Origin: Phymatolithon calcareum
Taxonomy: Eukaryota > Rhodophyta > Florideophyceae > Hapalidiales
DNA length: 64,000 nucleotides
Reading direction: 5' to 3'
NCBI GenBank assembly: GCA_977006965.1
Contig: OZ345382.1
Coordinates: 1,674,001 to 1,738,000, forward strand
Each line of letters opens with the position of its first letter. Position 1 is the first letter of the stretch. Made by a program: the position numbers and the translations under genes. Shown here piece after piece: positions 19,096 to 30,599 of the stretch. The notes under the pieces are model-generated. The model was not told where the DNA came from, made no database searches, and saw nothing but the letters and a program-made list of their open reading frames with translations.

Positions 19096-21100
19096 GGGGG
19101 GGGGGGGGGGGGGGAATGTAGGTTTTTATTTTAGAAGCCCTCAACGCCTGCGCACGCCGACACCAGAGCAGCTTCGCATTGCGCTGTATCCCTGCCAGGG
19201 AAGACTACAGCATATCGCCTCCATCATTACACTATCATTTCCTCTGGTATCTCGCTTTCTAGCATCATTAATTTGTCCATCGCTTGTTTCACTTCCTCAT
19301 CTGTTCTATCATTCATCTATGGTTGCGCTATCTTGAGTTGAAGGGTTTCCAGAGGAACCTTCTTGAGAATTCGATTTTTGCCTCCCCACTACCAGTCTGG
19401 AAAAGTCCGCAATCGCAGTCCCAAATATTTTGACTGGTAATGGGGACGATGCATAGGTTTGGCGTGGCCAATGTGTTCATCTATGGGACATTTTTCTCAT
19501 AACGATTTTTAGTTTTCGGAAGTGGAATTACTTTTCAACCAAACGTTTCGCCATGTTTCAAGTTTTTGCTCAAAAGTGTGCTAAAACATCTGAAGCGAAA
19601 GTTTGCAAATCAACACTGCACATGAAATCAGCCACTGCAAACCTATGCCGTGTCTTCGTAACCAGTACACGAAATAATGACTGGAAATGAGGACATTTTT
19701 GACTGCTAGTTCGTCATAGTTGCCGATATATACCGAGGGATTTCGCGGAGGGAAGGGACCGAAAAACCATTTGACTGCCCGAAGTCAATGCTTTCTCGAC
19801 TTGATTTGGACTACGGAGTTTGGACTCTCGCTCATATCCGCGGCGATTTTGGGTTTTTTGGGCTTCTCCGTCTCGCTCCATGCCCGCAGTTTCTCATCCT
19901 TGTGGGTGACCTTTCCTTCCACGGCCCTCTTCGCTGGGACGTTCAACAGTTCGTGCTCTTCGAGGTATCGAATATCCCTCTGTGCCTGTGCTAAGTCCTC
20001 ATCCTTGCCCTCGTAGTTCTTGCTACTCTACATTCCGTTTTGCATGCAGGAGTCGCAGCGTAAAGTGTTCTACTAATATCTTGCGCCTCAGCTCTGGTGG
20101 TGTGATTCTGCATAGCGTTCGAATTCGATCACTATTCCGCTTCGCAAAATGGCCAAATATTATGTAGTAGAACAGTCCTTCTACCTGATCCACATGCGCT
20201 TAAATGGACTTCGACCACGGCATTAGGTGCAGTTCGTGTTCCCATCGACATTGGAGCGGGGCCTTATATATATATGCATTTTGTTGTCGTCAGTCCTTTA
20301 GCTGAGACGCCAATATCCCGGAGGGCGAGGAGTATACCTTTCGCTTTGGAAAGGCGTTTCAGGGTGGCGTGGTCGGTTACGCCTGTATTGTCGATCGCTG
20401 TACCGAGGTATTCCAGTCGGCGGGTTTCGTGGAGCTCGGACCCCGCAAGTCTGAATTTTCGCTGGAACAGGCCCGGGTATATTCTTTCTTTTATGCAGGT
20501 TTCGGAGTTATTGAACAACTCCCCATCCTTACGGTTACAGTAGACTATAACAGATACGAGTGGTACCTGATGTTACAACAGCTCAAAGCAGCACAAACTG
20601 CAGAGGTTCGGGGAGCTTAATATCTAAATCTCTACGCAGCCAATCCTCAGCTGCCATCCTTCAAAGGGATAACCCGGGTTGGAAACCATTTAGGATGCTC
20701 ATGTTAGCTGGTCATCTCGTTACATTCTTTCACCTCCTTCTGTTCTCTCTTCCAGCTCCGGGTATATTGGAACTTCGCATTTTCCTTTTTTGATATTCCA
20801 CGACATGCCATTCTCTCTTGTCCAGCTTGTCGCCGCATCTAGCAGCCACTGCATGCCATCTGAGTTCTTAGCTTATAGCTGTACGTCATCTGCAAACAGG
20901 ATTGCCGGGTAAGTTGATAAGCGCGGTGACACTCCTGCGTCTTTCAAGGCGAAGGTGTCCATGAACATGTTGTAAAGACAGGGACTCGGGGGAGAGCCCT
21001 GGGGGACTTCGAGATCGATCAGGAGCCACTGGTTTTCCTCATCTCCGGCTGTGGTAAGCCAATGACATGTCGAGGACCGCGACAAATCGGTGAACTCGCC
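19096..21100 (-). mobile_element. LINE-B copy 1, interrupted, with 19-nt poly(C) tail
   Basis: The 3' end lies at 19096-19114 as 19 consecutive G on the plus strand (poly(C) on the element strand), followed by TTTTTATTTTAGAAGCCCTCA as at 46.9 kb, quoted here as TTTATTTTAGAAGCCC. Minus-strand coding pieces at 19760-20470 and 20770-21085 contain the YLGTAIDNTGVTDHATL block and, further 5', HWLTTAGDEENQW, PPSPCLYNMFMDTFA and LFADDVQL. Interruptions are about 19380-19740 (non-LINE DNA) and 20484-20757 (small insertion with TSD). An internal deletion joins the FVAVLD region near 21080 to the HWLTTAG block. I found no TSD for this copy. Confidence 0.75.
20473..20768 (-). mobile_element. 274-bp nonautonomous insertion with 11-bp TSD
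   Basis: CCGGGTATATT at 20473-20483 and 20758-20768 flanks a 274-bp insert (20484-20757) that splits the LINE-B frame. Joining the flanks restores the local order seen at 47890-47930. On the minus strand the insert ends CTGCATAAAAGAAAG, resembling the 3' tail of the Ingi-like LINE (CTGCATTAAAGAAAGAAAG at 53006-53024). No ORF of note is present. It looks SINE-like or RIME-like. Confidence 0.8.
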
Positions 21101-21109
21101 TCATATACT

Positions 21110-21260
21110 CATCGCTTTTAGATCGCGAGTTCCGTCTATAGAACCGGTCATGCCCGGGGCCGCCATGGGAATGGCCGGTTGTGCGTGGTTCAGCAGCGAC
21201 AGCTCAGATGTCTGGGGTTGAATGAAGAGGTTTACTTGGTCGTTGATCAATTCCCTCACC
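21110..21260 (+). repeat. Diverged R1-like segment
   Basis: Weak similarity to the R1 start: a CCGCCATGGGAATGGCCGG block, then a GAAGAGGTTTACTTGG block. Poor conservation; it may be an old copy. Confidence 0.4.
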
Positions 21261-21689
21261 TTCTGAGGTTGGTCGAAGAGCCTAAAAACTAAACAGAGAC
21301 AACGCACTAGATTGAAGATGACGTACTATGGGTAGGTAAGCGGACGCAGACATGGGGAAGTCAGATAGCTTGCTAAAATATCACGGCCCACGGTGAGCGA
21401 CGGAGAATGTATATACTACTGGCCGGTAAATCTTTCGGCGACGAGGAACGAGAAGGGACAGTAACACTAACGAGACAGGAACTCGAAGTCGGCACAAGTG
21501 CAGTCCGCGCATGAGAAGCACCTCCGATACAGGAACTTGGGAGAAGTGCCGGTGTTGAAGAAGTGGTAAGGGCGTTATACGTATTCGTTTTGTGAGCGCT
21601 CCCTTGGCTTGGCACTGAAAGCAAACCAGGAAATGTCCATCATCTACAGACCAGTGACGGAGGAGTTCGGCAAACAGAATCCCGTACTC
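21261..21689. other. Unassigned sequence
   Basis: A minus frame at 21624-21373 (83 codons, Ser/Pro-rich) has no recognised domain. Nothing else is seen. Confidence 0.3.
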
Positions 21690-21890
21690 TACACGGTCCC
21701 TTTGTTCTTCTGGAAGCCCAGATGGAACTGGTGGAATTTGTATCGTTCGCGTATCGCAGAGTCCATCGCGGAGTCAATTATCTTTCGCACTTGGCTGAGA
21801 AGCGATATTGGGCGGTAGTTCCCTGGGATGTGGGCTGGTTCTTTCTTGTGGATGGGAATGAGGATTGCCCGGCGCTGTCTAGCCGTACGG
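21690..21890 (-). pseudogene. LINE RT finger-domain fragment
   Basis: The minus strand, allowing one frameshift, reads a PIHKK-type block, then GNYRPISLLSQ and RKIIDSA, which are RT motifs 1-2 as in the LINE-A and LINE-C copies at 5.5 and 56.2 kb. It is isolated from any palm sequence. Confidence 0.65.
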
Positions 21891-21894
21891 GAGG

Positions 21895-21990
21895 AGCTTT
21901 TCGGTACTTATTCATTCTAGTATATCACCGGATCCCTAATACAGGGTCTCGTCGTTTTCAATATTATCAATTGGTGGCTCTGTAGATTAG
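21895..21990 (-). pseudogene. LINE-C2 3'-terminal fragment
   Basis: Contains the terminal block CCTAATACAGGGTCTCG and CTATCAATT-like text as at 37450-37500. Fragment only. Confidence 0.5.
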
Positions 21991-21999
21991 CAGGGATTC

Positions 22000-22407
22000 T
22001 GAAGAAACTGTAACACGAGAGGTCGCCATGGTGCTGGCCGTGTAAGCGTGGTTTGTCTGGTGGTTGGAATCGAGAAGAAGGTTTACTTGGCCATGTTGGT
22101 CGACAAACCGATCTACAGATCGACCATGGATGTCTGTCTCGGTATCAGCTGTCCATGATTTATGTGGACGTCGATGTTCGTGACCCTGTTACTTGGGGTC
22201 TACCAAATTGTCTTATATACGATAAATGATCTATGAATAGAATTACAGAAAGCTATCCTGAGGAGGTAAGCATGCACGGAATTGATGACGCCTCGAAGCT
22301 TAGCCGTCATCTCGTACCCACGGAAGTCTCGAATTCATCTCACGCCAGTAGATCTTGTGGCTGTGAAGTAGAGAATTAAACAGGAGGGAAAACATAGTTG
22401 GAGCGTT
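22000..22407 (+). repeat. R1 repeat, copy 2 (SINE-like)
   Basis: It aligns with copy 1 over the full length with scattered substitutions and both copies stop at GTTGGAGCGTT, suggesting a true end there. The B-box-like word is GGTTGGAATCG (22062-22072), two changes from the usual GGTTCGAATCC. No TSD was visible. Confidence 0.7.
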
Positions 22408-22724
22408 TGTGTGGAGTTGCCCCACGAAGGATTGCCAATATCCTCTGTGAGGAGTTATGTCAGCCAGAGCACAGCTCTTCATTGCAGAGACGATAAGGTT
22501 GGACGAGGAATCCTCGCACGAGGTTTGACCGACCTTGCAAGGCATACAATATGTAGAAGTCAAGACTCTGTGGATGGATGTCAACGGCTCTTCGACAAAC
22601 TGAAGAACACCGAGATTTACAGATTCAAGTGCCTTATCCGCTGTAAATATATCTCTAGAGTCCACTTCATACTTTCCTGGGTTCTTGCGAACAGTCTCTA
22701 GATGATTCTCCGCTCCTGACCTCA
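22408..22724. other. Unassigned sequence
   Basis: Overlapping frames on both strands (22411-22701 plus, 22725-22300 minus) show no domain; part of the minus frame lies over R1. Confidence 0.3.
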
Positions 22725-22960
22725 ATATGTCCTATATTAGCGTCGTTCACGCTTGAGGAAACCCTCCGCTCGCTAAGTGTTTTGGCCAGCTGCGGATGGC
22801 GAAGGATGGCAAATCTGAGAATTGTCGGGACATCGTCTGGTTAGTCGTACGGTATTTTTCTCTCTAAAGTCTCTTCGAGTAATGCGCCTTCTTTAGCAAA
22901 TAGAATTCGACAGAGTTTGCGTGCAGATTTCCCTTCCTGCATATGACCGTCGGAGCTGTT
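22725..22960 (-). pseudogene. LINE-C2 C-terminal coding fragment
   Basis: The minus strand resembles 37700-37850: a GRKSARKLCRILFAKE-like block then an acidic stretch. It lies 3' of where it should relative to the tail at 22965-23192, so the two are separate insertions or a rearrangement. Confidence 0.55.
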
Positions 22961-22964
22961 CGCT

Positions 22965-23192
22965 ATTAATTTTTTTGAAGCAACTGTAGTAGCTCTACCA
23001 CGACTGTACGGGACCAGCTCTTCACAACTTGTTCATTCTAGTATATCGCCTGCTCCCTAATACAGGGGCGCGTTGTTGTCCATATTGTCAGCTATTGTCA
23101 CGCTGTAGAGTAGTATGGAGTCTAATGGCTTTTCCGTTCTTAACATTTCTCCGGAGTCCAGTTCATACTTCTTGGATCTTCATACGACGCGG
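22965..23192 (-). pseudogene. LINE-C2 3'-terminal fragment
   Basis: Matches 37360-37580 in order: T-run, ACTGTACGGGA block, CCCTAATACAGGGGC, then GTAGAGTAGTATGGAGTCTA. It is cut by the left LTR of Gypsy-A at 23197. Confidence 0.65.
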
Positions 23193-23196
23193 AGGT

Positions 23197-23552
23197 TGTA
23201 GAGAAGCTCCCGCTTTATCTTGCCACCTTGGCTTTGGTATTCGCCAAGGAGACACTGGCGGGGATAGTTATCGACAGACAGCACTTAGCTGCCACTGGCA
23301 GTTGTGCACGGCAGAGTCTCGCGAACATGGTGATCGCGAGACAGAATCCACCTAAGCCAACAACTGCGGTCGACTGAAGCGCATAAATAGTTCGTAGAGA
23401 CCCCAAGTCTGAGAGAAGCTACAGGTCACACAACTGCCAACCTTTTCCCTTTCATTTCACTAAAGCAACTCTTTTCCAACATTTGACTTCCCTGCTGCAC
23501 GTGACAGGGCCTTGCATTCCGCTCCGAAGCGGGTGATCTGTGATACGTTACA
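23197..23552 (+). repeat. Gypsy-A 5' LTR
   Basis: Starts TGTAGAGAAGCTCCCGC and ends GATACGTTACA. It aligns with 34229-34583 over its whole length with about a dozen or more differences. A TATA-like GCATAAATAG lies near 23380. No TGG-type primer-binding site follows directly. Confidence 0.9.
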
Positions 23553-23609
23553 GATATATCTTTTCCTGCAGGAAGAATCACACATCTCACTTCAAGGCGA
23601 ATACGCTAA

Positions 23610-24690
23610 TGTCCCATCCTGACAACCTGGAATCTCCGAACGTGACTGTTAGACGTGATCCGATTATGATCGGTCTTGTTGACGAATTTTTTCTGAACTC
23701 ACTATCAGCCAATTACCACCCAGCGAGAACCAAGCTGGATTTAATCATACCGAAACCATGAACCCGGACGATGACTGCCCAACTCCGCACGCCCCAAGGT
23801 TAAGCACAACGGATGGCGGAAGTCTTGTAAGATGGAGAGGCTCAATTGGTACCGCTGCGCAAAGTCATGAAACGAAAGTTGCAGGCAACTCTTCAACGCC
23901 TATGTTCAATACAATTCCTCACCCTGTGCTAAATTCTCTCGATCCGAAAGTCGTCATCGCTTTCCTGGACATGCGCGAGGGCTCTGAGGAACGTATTCGT
24001 ACCTTGCAAAAGAAAATGGCGTCTCCAATTCATTTCGAGAGCTATAAAGTATCCCTCAAGCGCCCATACAGAAGACACTATTGGCACTGGGGCGATTCGC
24101 AACATTTGCACCTGGAAAGGCATTCAAGGAACTAACGCCAAATGACGTCAGGGAAGCTATCTTTAAGATAGCTGTAAAAGTCAAAAAACTTCTTTTTGAC
24201 TCTAAGAATATTGCTGGAGCTATGCAGAAGCTCAGAACCAACATGTCAATCACGGAACCGGGATCACTTATTGATATGCTCATGGTGGAATTTAACAAAA
24301 TCTTAACGGACATCTGCATGCAAGATTTCCTCCAAAATAACCCCAAGAACTCCGTCAACTTCATCACCGACGCGTCATTCCCGCCACAATTGCGAGAAAA
24401 GGTCAGAGAGAACCTTGGCAGATGCGATTCCCTATCAAAGAATTTTCTGGAGTACGTCGAACACGTTCAAACGAAGGCGACTCACATCGATGCAGCGGAG
24501 GCATGTAACTGAGCGCTGACTAGTGAGTGAAAAACAAAAGTTTCATCGAAACAGAACAACGAGAGCACTGGTCCAAACAAAGACCAAAATCCGAACCGCG
24601 AGGAGCGGCCAACTCCACTTTGTCTGTACCCACCACATTTGTAGAAGAAATTAAAGCATTGGTTGAGCGATTGTAAGGATTTTCCGGAGC
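23610..24690 (+). pseudogene. Gypsy-A gag
   Basis: Gag would form the particle shell and bind element RNA. A start near 23610 (MSHPDNLESPNV) is followed by FNTIPHPVLNSLDPKVV and a helical stretch to about 24100, a frameshift, then PNDVREAIFKIAVKVKK through LGRCDSLSKNFLEYVEH to 24512. After a stop, a remnant of a zinc knuckle reads CLYPPHL then KHWLSDC near 24635-24680. At least three stops or frame changes break it. Confidence 0.6.
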
Positions 24691-24825
24691 TCATATGGCT
24701 AAGAAGCGCGAACAGCGCGAAAAGGCGAGAAAGGACAAGAATAGCGTCAAGAAAATTCGCGTCCCAAGCGGAAGTATCCCGCAGTCATCAATTATCTCGA
24801 ACGCAGCAGAAGTTTAGATCGATGG

Positions 24826-25310
24826 GGAAGAGGATGATACACGCTTTTTTGGCGTTTTCGCGGGGAAGGTCAAAATAGTAATATGTGGTGACGGCGGTTC
24901 TGCGATAAACCTGTTGCCAGTCAATGCCCTGGAGAAACTCATTGAGGAGAGAGCTGACATCAAGGTTACCAAATTCAAATCACCCCGCATTTTCAATGGG
25001 GCAGTAGTCAACGGCGAAGATGGAACCCGCCCACGTATCAGTTGCGAACGAAAGGTTACTATCGCACAAGTCAGGATCGATTGCAGGCATGGATCATGGC
25101 TCTCACTACGAAACTCGGAATGGTTTGTATCAAACCAACCGGCTACAGAAGCTCAACTCGGAAGGCCCGCTGTAAAGGCTCTGGGCCTGAAATCATGAGG
25201 GAAGCGGCCAGTAACACCGAAGTGATAGACTTTATTGACCTTTTATCCGATAAAAACTATGACAGCGGCACCATAGCCCGCTTAATTAATGACGATAAAA
25301 TCTACCACTC
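24826..25310 (+). pseudogene. Gypsy-A pol, N-terminal part (protease region)
   Basis: VVICGDGGSAINLLP near 24880 occupies the position of a retropepsin active site (compare VIVNADTGADHSALC in Gypsy-C); the D-T-G triad is altered to D-G-G. Downstream text up to 25310 is interrupted by the Chromo-B LTR and resumes after 31064 with a linker and RT. Confidence 0.55.
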
Positions 25311-25526
25311 TGTGGCGTCCAAACGCCACTATCATACTCCTTACTTTCCTCTAAGACTAGCTCTCTTCAATTAGCCATTACAGCTTGCATTACAGAAAGC
25401 CCTTAATCATCTTTTGATCCAATGATTTTTCTATAAAAGTCGGCGGTTCGCGCCGCCCTCGGCTTTCCGCCAGGGAACAACCCGACCAAAACCAGTGTGC
25501 CATCCTGTGCGATTCACAACCCCACA
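25311..25526 (+). repeat. Chromo-B 5' LTR
   Basis: 216 bp, from TGTGGCGTCCAAACGCCAC to CACAACCCCACA. The first 19 bp contain a hairpin, GTGGCGTCCAAACGCCAC. A TATA box, CTATAAAAG, is at about 25430. Only about the first 85 and last 35 bp match the 3' LTR. Confidence 0.92.
25430..25438 (+). promoter_or_regulatory. TATA-like box in Chromo-B 5' LTR
   Basis: CTATAAAAG, upstream of a GC-rich stretch that could be the transcription start. The equivalent middle part of the 3' LTR is different and has no such box. Confidence 0.55.
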
Positions 25527-25529
25527 GCT

Positions 25530-25547
25530 TGGTAGCACCGGACCACA
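25530..25547 (+). other. Chromo-B primer-binding site
   Basis: TGGTAGCACCGG begins 3 nt after the LTR. TGGTAGC is complementary to the GCTACCA end of initiator methionine tRNAs in many eukaryotes, so this tRNA is the likely primer (inference). Confidence 0.6.
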
Positions 25548-26060
25548 GACCCAAACAGTAAGTTGGCGCTCCTGTTGAGCCTCTCTTCTCCCAATCGTCC
25601 ACGACCCTTCCAGCGGTGCGCGCGATTGCGACTTGCAGAGTACTAACCAGTATCACTTCTTGTGTGCTCACCAGTGGCCTCAGTTTACCGTTTAGACCGC
25701 ACGCCGTCTCCCTCGTGCTACAAAGAAACCCACCCTCCGAGCCCGCTCTCCGACACCCCGAAAACTCCGTCGCCGTCCTCCGAGCTCTGGGAGCCTCGCG
25801 CGCCGGAACCGTTGGACGGTCCACGAGAGTGCTCCACCCCAAGAACCCCAACGCCTCCGTCTCCAATCCCCGTTGACCTCCCGTCTCCTCCGCGTCGGAT
25901 ATCCGCTCTCCCCCCCCCCCCCCGCGTTGAGCGTGCCACCGGTCCCTCGTGCTCCTGTCCGTCGCCTTCTCGCCGAGACAAGTCAGCGCTACCGCGAGTT
26001 TGATTCCGCTTCCCGGATCATCCGCAGACACCACCGGCTCCTCAGCGCCCGGTCCTCCGC

Positions 26061-26354
26061 ATGGCCGACTCCATGTCAATCCGGATTCAGAAGAACCACC
26101 GTCGGCATCAAGGACCCAAGCGTCGGAACACCAAGAAGACCCTCCAGTGCATACCGTGCGGTAAGGTTTTCTCCTGTAAGAAACAGGAAGAAGACCACCG
26201 CCTCCACCGCCAACACAAACTTAAGACTTCCTATAAGCCCGACAAGTGCTGCGATCTTACCTTCTCTAGCCCTGAGGACTATCGTAGGCACGTTAATAGT
26301 CGGAAGCACAAACTCTTTGTGCAAGGAACTACTGAATCCTCCCGCTCTTCCTAA
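26061..26354 (+). CDS. C2H2 zinc-finger ORF upstream of gag in Chromo-B
   Basis: A 97-codon open frame, basic overall, contains a clear C2H2 finger: CIPCGKVFSCKKQEEDHR followed by LHRQH (C-x2-C-x12-H-x4-H). A second finger-like stretch, KCCDLTFSSPEDYRRHVNSR then KH, keeps spacing for the histidines but lacks a standard C-x2-C. It is in the same phase as gag, with one stop (TAA, 26352-26354) and a 24-bp gap before the gag ATG at 26379. It could be a separate accessory protein or a former gag N-terminal extension. Finger ORFs are not usual in Ty3/Gypsy elements. Confidence 0.6.
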   Translation: MADSMSIRIQKNHRRHQGPKRRNTKKTLQCIPCGKVFSCKKQEEDHRLHRQHKLKTSYKPDKCCDLTFSSPEDYRRHVNSRKHKLFVQGTTESSRSS

Positions 26355-26378
26355 ATAAATCTTCTCTTGTGTGGTAAC

Positions 26379-27285
26379 ATGGATCTCAACGCCCAGAACC
26401 CACAGAATCAGCCAAATCAGCCGAACCAGCCGAACCCACCAACTCTACAAGAACTTACCAATGCATACCACAACCTTTTGGCACAGTTCAATAATGCAGA
26501 ACAAAAACAATGCCTCGCTCCAGGCCGACATGAATCAAACCAAGACAGTCTTACAAAATGCCCAGATGCAGCTCGGAACCCAAGTTAAACCGCCGAAAAT
26601 CAAGTCTCCTGAACCCTTTAAGGGAAAGGACTCTGTTTTAAGTTGGACAACTCACATGAACAAGTACCTCTCCGGCTCCACTGACGACCAGGCCTTACCT
26701 ATCGCCGTCAGCTACCTTCATGGTCCAGCTCATGAATGGTGGATTGTTTACAAGGGAACTGAAGACGGTCGAAACATCGCAACCTGGAGCCAGCTACGTG
26801 AAGCTTTGATCTCTCGCTTCGAAACCTTAAACAAAGAGAAGATTGCTAGAGATGAACTCGCCAAATGGAAACAGCTCAAAGGTGTTGCCACGCTCAATGA
26901 CGACTTCCAGAGAATCATCCTCGATATTCCGAGCATCAGCGTAGACGAGCAGATAGATCGCTACACCCGCGGGCTTAAGTCCTACATCTGGAAGGAACTA
27001 TGCACGAACGAGCATACCAAGATCACTGACGCCATGCGTGACGCTGAACGAGTTGAGTCCGCTCACAGCCGACTGACAAAGCACCCTACTGGTAACAGAA
27101 ACGGTCAAGGTAACCAGAGACAGGGAAATAAAGTACAAGCACTTGTTCAAATTGAGATTGGAAACATACAGCTGCAGAAGCTCACTCTGGCTGAACGTGA
27201 GATCTGTATGAAAGAAGGCCGATGCCTTCGTTGCCGCGAGAAAGGTCATATAGCAAAAAACTGCCCAAAAGGCCAGAGGAACTGA
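26379..27285 (+). pseudogene. Chromo-B gag, one frameshift
   Basis: The likely start is ATG 26379 (MDLNAQNPQNQPNQPNQP). The frame shifts near 26505-26515 (an A-rich spot). The rest reads PPKIKSPEPFKGKDSVLSW, PAHEWWIVYKG, a capsid-like helical region, and a zinc knuckle CLRCREKGHIAKNC (C-x2-C-x4-H-x4-C) near residue 285. Gag packages the element RNA. Apart from that indel, the frame is intact. Confidence 0.8.
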
Positions 27286-30200
27286 GAGCTGACGAGCCTC
27301 CCACATCTCCCACTGACCGTCTCTCAGTTCCGAAGTCCATTCCACCACCTTCTAATCCTCCTCCTGAAAGCCTCTCAAGAATCAATTGTCCGAGAGTGAT
27401 CCCTTCGAACCTTCCAACCTTAGTCTTCTTGTCACTAGATCCAAAGTTTCCGGCGTTTCCGCAAGAATCCTCGTTGATGATAGTGCCGAACTCAATTACA
27501 TTTCCGAAGATTATTGCGCCCGACACGGTATATCCATTGAAACCACGAATAAAACCGCCTCCATGGCTAACGGCACAAGTCAAATCCTCAAGAGTGCCAT
27601 ACACCATGTCCCTATTACCATAGGTGGTTATACGGAAAAACTCCGATTCGCAGTCTGCCCGTTGAATTACGACATATACCTCGGAAAAAGTGGACTTCCG
27701 ATAGAAGAGCCGTTATCAACTGTTACACCAATGAAGTAAACTTTTCATACAAGGGGAAACATCTGACCATTGTCGCCACTGAACCAACAAGGCCTAATCT
27801 CGTCTCCGTGAATGCAATTACCAAAGATGAAAAACGAAATTACCCCTCGTATGCTGTCGTCCTCCGAAAAATCCCCGAAACCAACGAAGAGATCGCCGAA
27901 AATGTACCGAACCAAGAACTTCGTGCAATACTAAACGAATTCAAGGACGTATTCCCAAAGAAACTACCTAAAGGACTTCCCCCAAAGCGCACACATGATT
28001 TTTCCATGCACCAAAAGGAAAATAGCGCCCCTCAGAAAAAAGGATTATACCGAATGTCTACTGCTGAGCTCCGAGAATTACAGAAGTAACGGGAAGAACT
28101 CATAGAACAAGGCTTCGTCCGCCGAAGTACCAGACCATGGGGAGCACCTGTTCTATTCGTTAGTAAGAAAGATGGAACTATGCGACTTTGCGTAGACTAT
28201 CGAGCTCTTAACCGCCTTACCGTCAAGAACAGCTATCCTCTCCCGCGCATAGACGGCATCCTAGTCCAACTCTCTACAGCCAAGTACTTCACAAAGAGCG
28301 ACCTAAGAAGCGGATATCATCAAATCCGCCTTGACGAGGAATCCATTCCCCTCACCTCTTTTCGGACAAGGTATGGACATTTGGAGTTCAAAGTTCTGCC
28401 TTTTGGACTAAAAAATGCTCCAGCCACTTTCATGTCACTCATGAACGAAGTCCTCTCGGAATATCTTGACATGTTCATCACCGTATACCTTGATGACATC
28501 CTCATCTACAGCGATACGTGGGAGGATCATCTCGACCACATTGGAAAAGTCTTAAAACTCCTACGAAAGCAAAAGCTTTACGCTAGGATATCAAAATGCT
28601 GTTTCGGAGCCCAGGAAGTGGACTACCTTGGCTTCATTTAGCGACCCTCTGGCGTAGTCATCAACCTCCATAAGACCAGAGCCATAGACGATTGGCCGAC
28701 GACAGCCTGCAAGAAAGACGTAAAATCTTTCCTAGGACCAGTAAACTACTACCGACGTTTCATAAAAGACTGCTCCAAGATATCAAAACCACTGACAGAA
28801 CTTACGAAAGATGTTCCCTTTTCAAGGACCGAAGCAACAAAACGCGCTTTTCTAGCCCCAGTATTAAGACATTTCACTCCGAGTACCCCGTTATCGTAAC
28901 CACCGATGCATCAAAGAAAGCCATTGGAGCCCTTCTTGAACAAGACGGCCCTAGTGGACGCCGTACTGTAGCATTTACGTCACGCACGCTAAATACGTCA
29001 GAACAGAACTACGCCACCCATGACCTCGAGCTCCTAGCTATTGTCGATACACTTCGAGCATGGAGATGTTACCTACATTGGCGTAAGTTTACAGTCCAGA
29101 GTGATCATCATCCCGTCAGAAACCTCCAAACCCAAGAAAATTTGTCTCCTAGACTGGTTCGATTGGTAGAACGCCTAGTAGAGTTCGATTTCTCCATATC
29201 CTACATCAAAGGAAAACCGAACAGAGTCGCGGATGCACTTTCTAGAGCACCAAAGATCCTCCCAAGAAACCCGAGTATGCGACCAATCTACTCAAGTCCC
29301 TGTTAGAAAAAACACTCCAGGTCAACTCTATTCCACCACCGTCCTTGGACCCGATCTAGTTAATAAGTTGGGAAGTGAGTACGCACAAGGCCCCGAGTTC
29401 CAAACCATGTTCGAGAATCCAAAAGAACCTTTCGAAGTCAAAGATGGCCTTCTCTATAGAGACAGAAGACTTTGTGTCCCGATTGGACAATTTCGCTTGA
29501 ACCTACTACTTGACAATCATACCACTCCAAGCACTGGTCACTTAGGTGAGACGAAGACAAGGCATCGACTCCAACCATTCTACTGTTGGAAATCCATGCG
29601 CGATACCATCCACGACTATGTCCAAGGTTGTCGCATCTGTCAACAAACTAAAGCAAGAAACCACAGACCTTTTGGTTTTCTACAGCCACTAGACCCACTT
29701 GATACTAAGTGGACGACCATCACGATGGATTTCATTACACTTTTTCGTCGGAAAAACGTTGGAATTCTTACCGTTATCGACAAGTTATCGAAAATGAATC
29801 GTTCCAAGCCAATCCCCGAGAATGTAGATGCTGTTCAGGTAGCTATGCTATTCAAGGAACACGTCTACCGAAACCATGGACTACCTCATAAAATCATTTC
29901 CGACAGAGCCACCATCTTCATGAGAAAATTCTAGAAAAATCTGTTCAACCTCCTAGGTACCAAGATTACACCCTCCACAGCATACCACCCTCAGACAGAT
30001 GGACAGTCTGAAATAGCCAATAGAAAAGTTGAAGAAATGATCAGAGCCTTTGCAAACTTCAGGAAAGACAAGTGGGACGATCATTTAGAAGCCTTTGAAG
30101 TGGCTTACAATTCCACCGTTAATAGCACTACTCTCTATAGTCCCTTCTATCTGAATTACGGTATCAATCCAAAGACGATCCCGATTCAGACCCTTTCTTC

Positions 30201-30599
30201 AAACAACCCCTCCGTGACCGCACTCCTTAAAGAAAAGCAGGATACGACCAAGAACGCGTATGAAAACATACAGAAACAAAATGCAAAGATGGCTGAATAC
30301 GCGAATAAGTCTCATCTTCCTCACAATTTTTCCGTCAACGACAAGGTATGGCTTTCAACAAAGAATCTATCCCTGGAAAAAGGAACGGGATCCCGTAAAC
30401 TGCACCCCAAGTTTTGTGGACCGTTCGTCATCACGAAGAAAATCAACGATGTCGCGTTCAAATTGGACATTTAGGCACAAATGAAACAACGCGGCATCCA
30501 CGATACGATTCACGTAAGCCTGCTAAAGCCGTTTGTGCAAGACGTATTCTCTCGAGACCCTGTCGCAGAACCAGCCGTCATTTTCGCTGACGGCCGCCA

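Noticed and set aside
25910-25923. C14 run in Chromo-B as another LINE poly(C) tail
   Set aside because: It lies in the leader of the LTR element with no LINE terminus beside it; the surrounding leader is simply C-rich.
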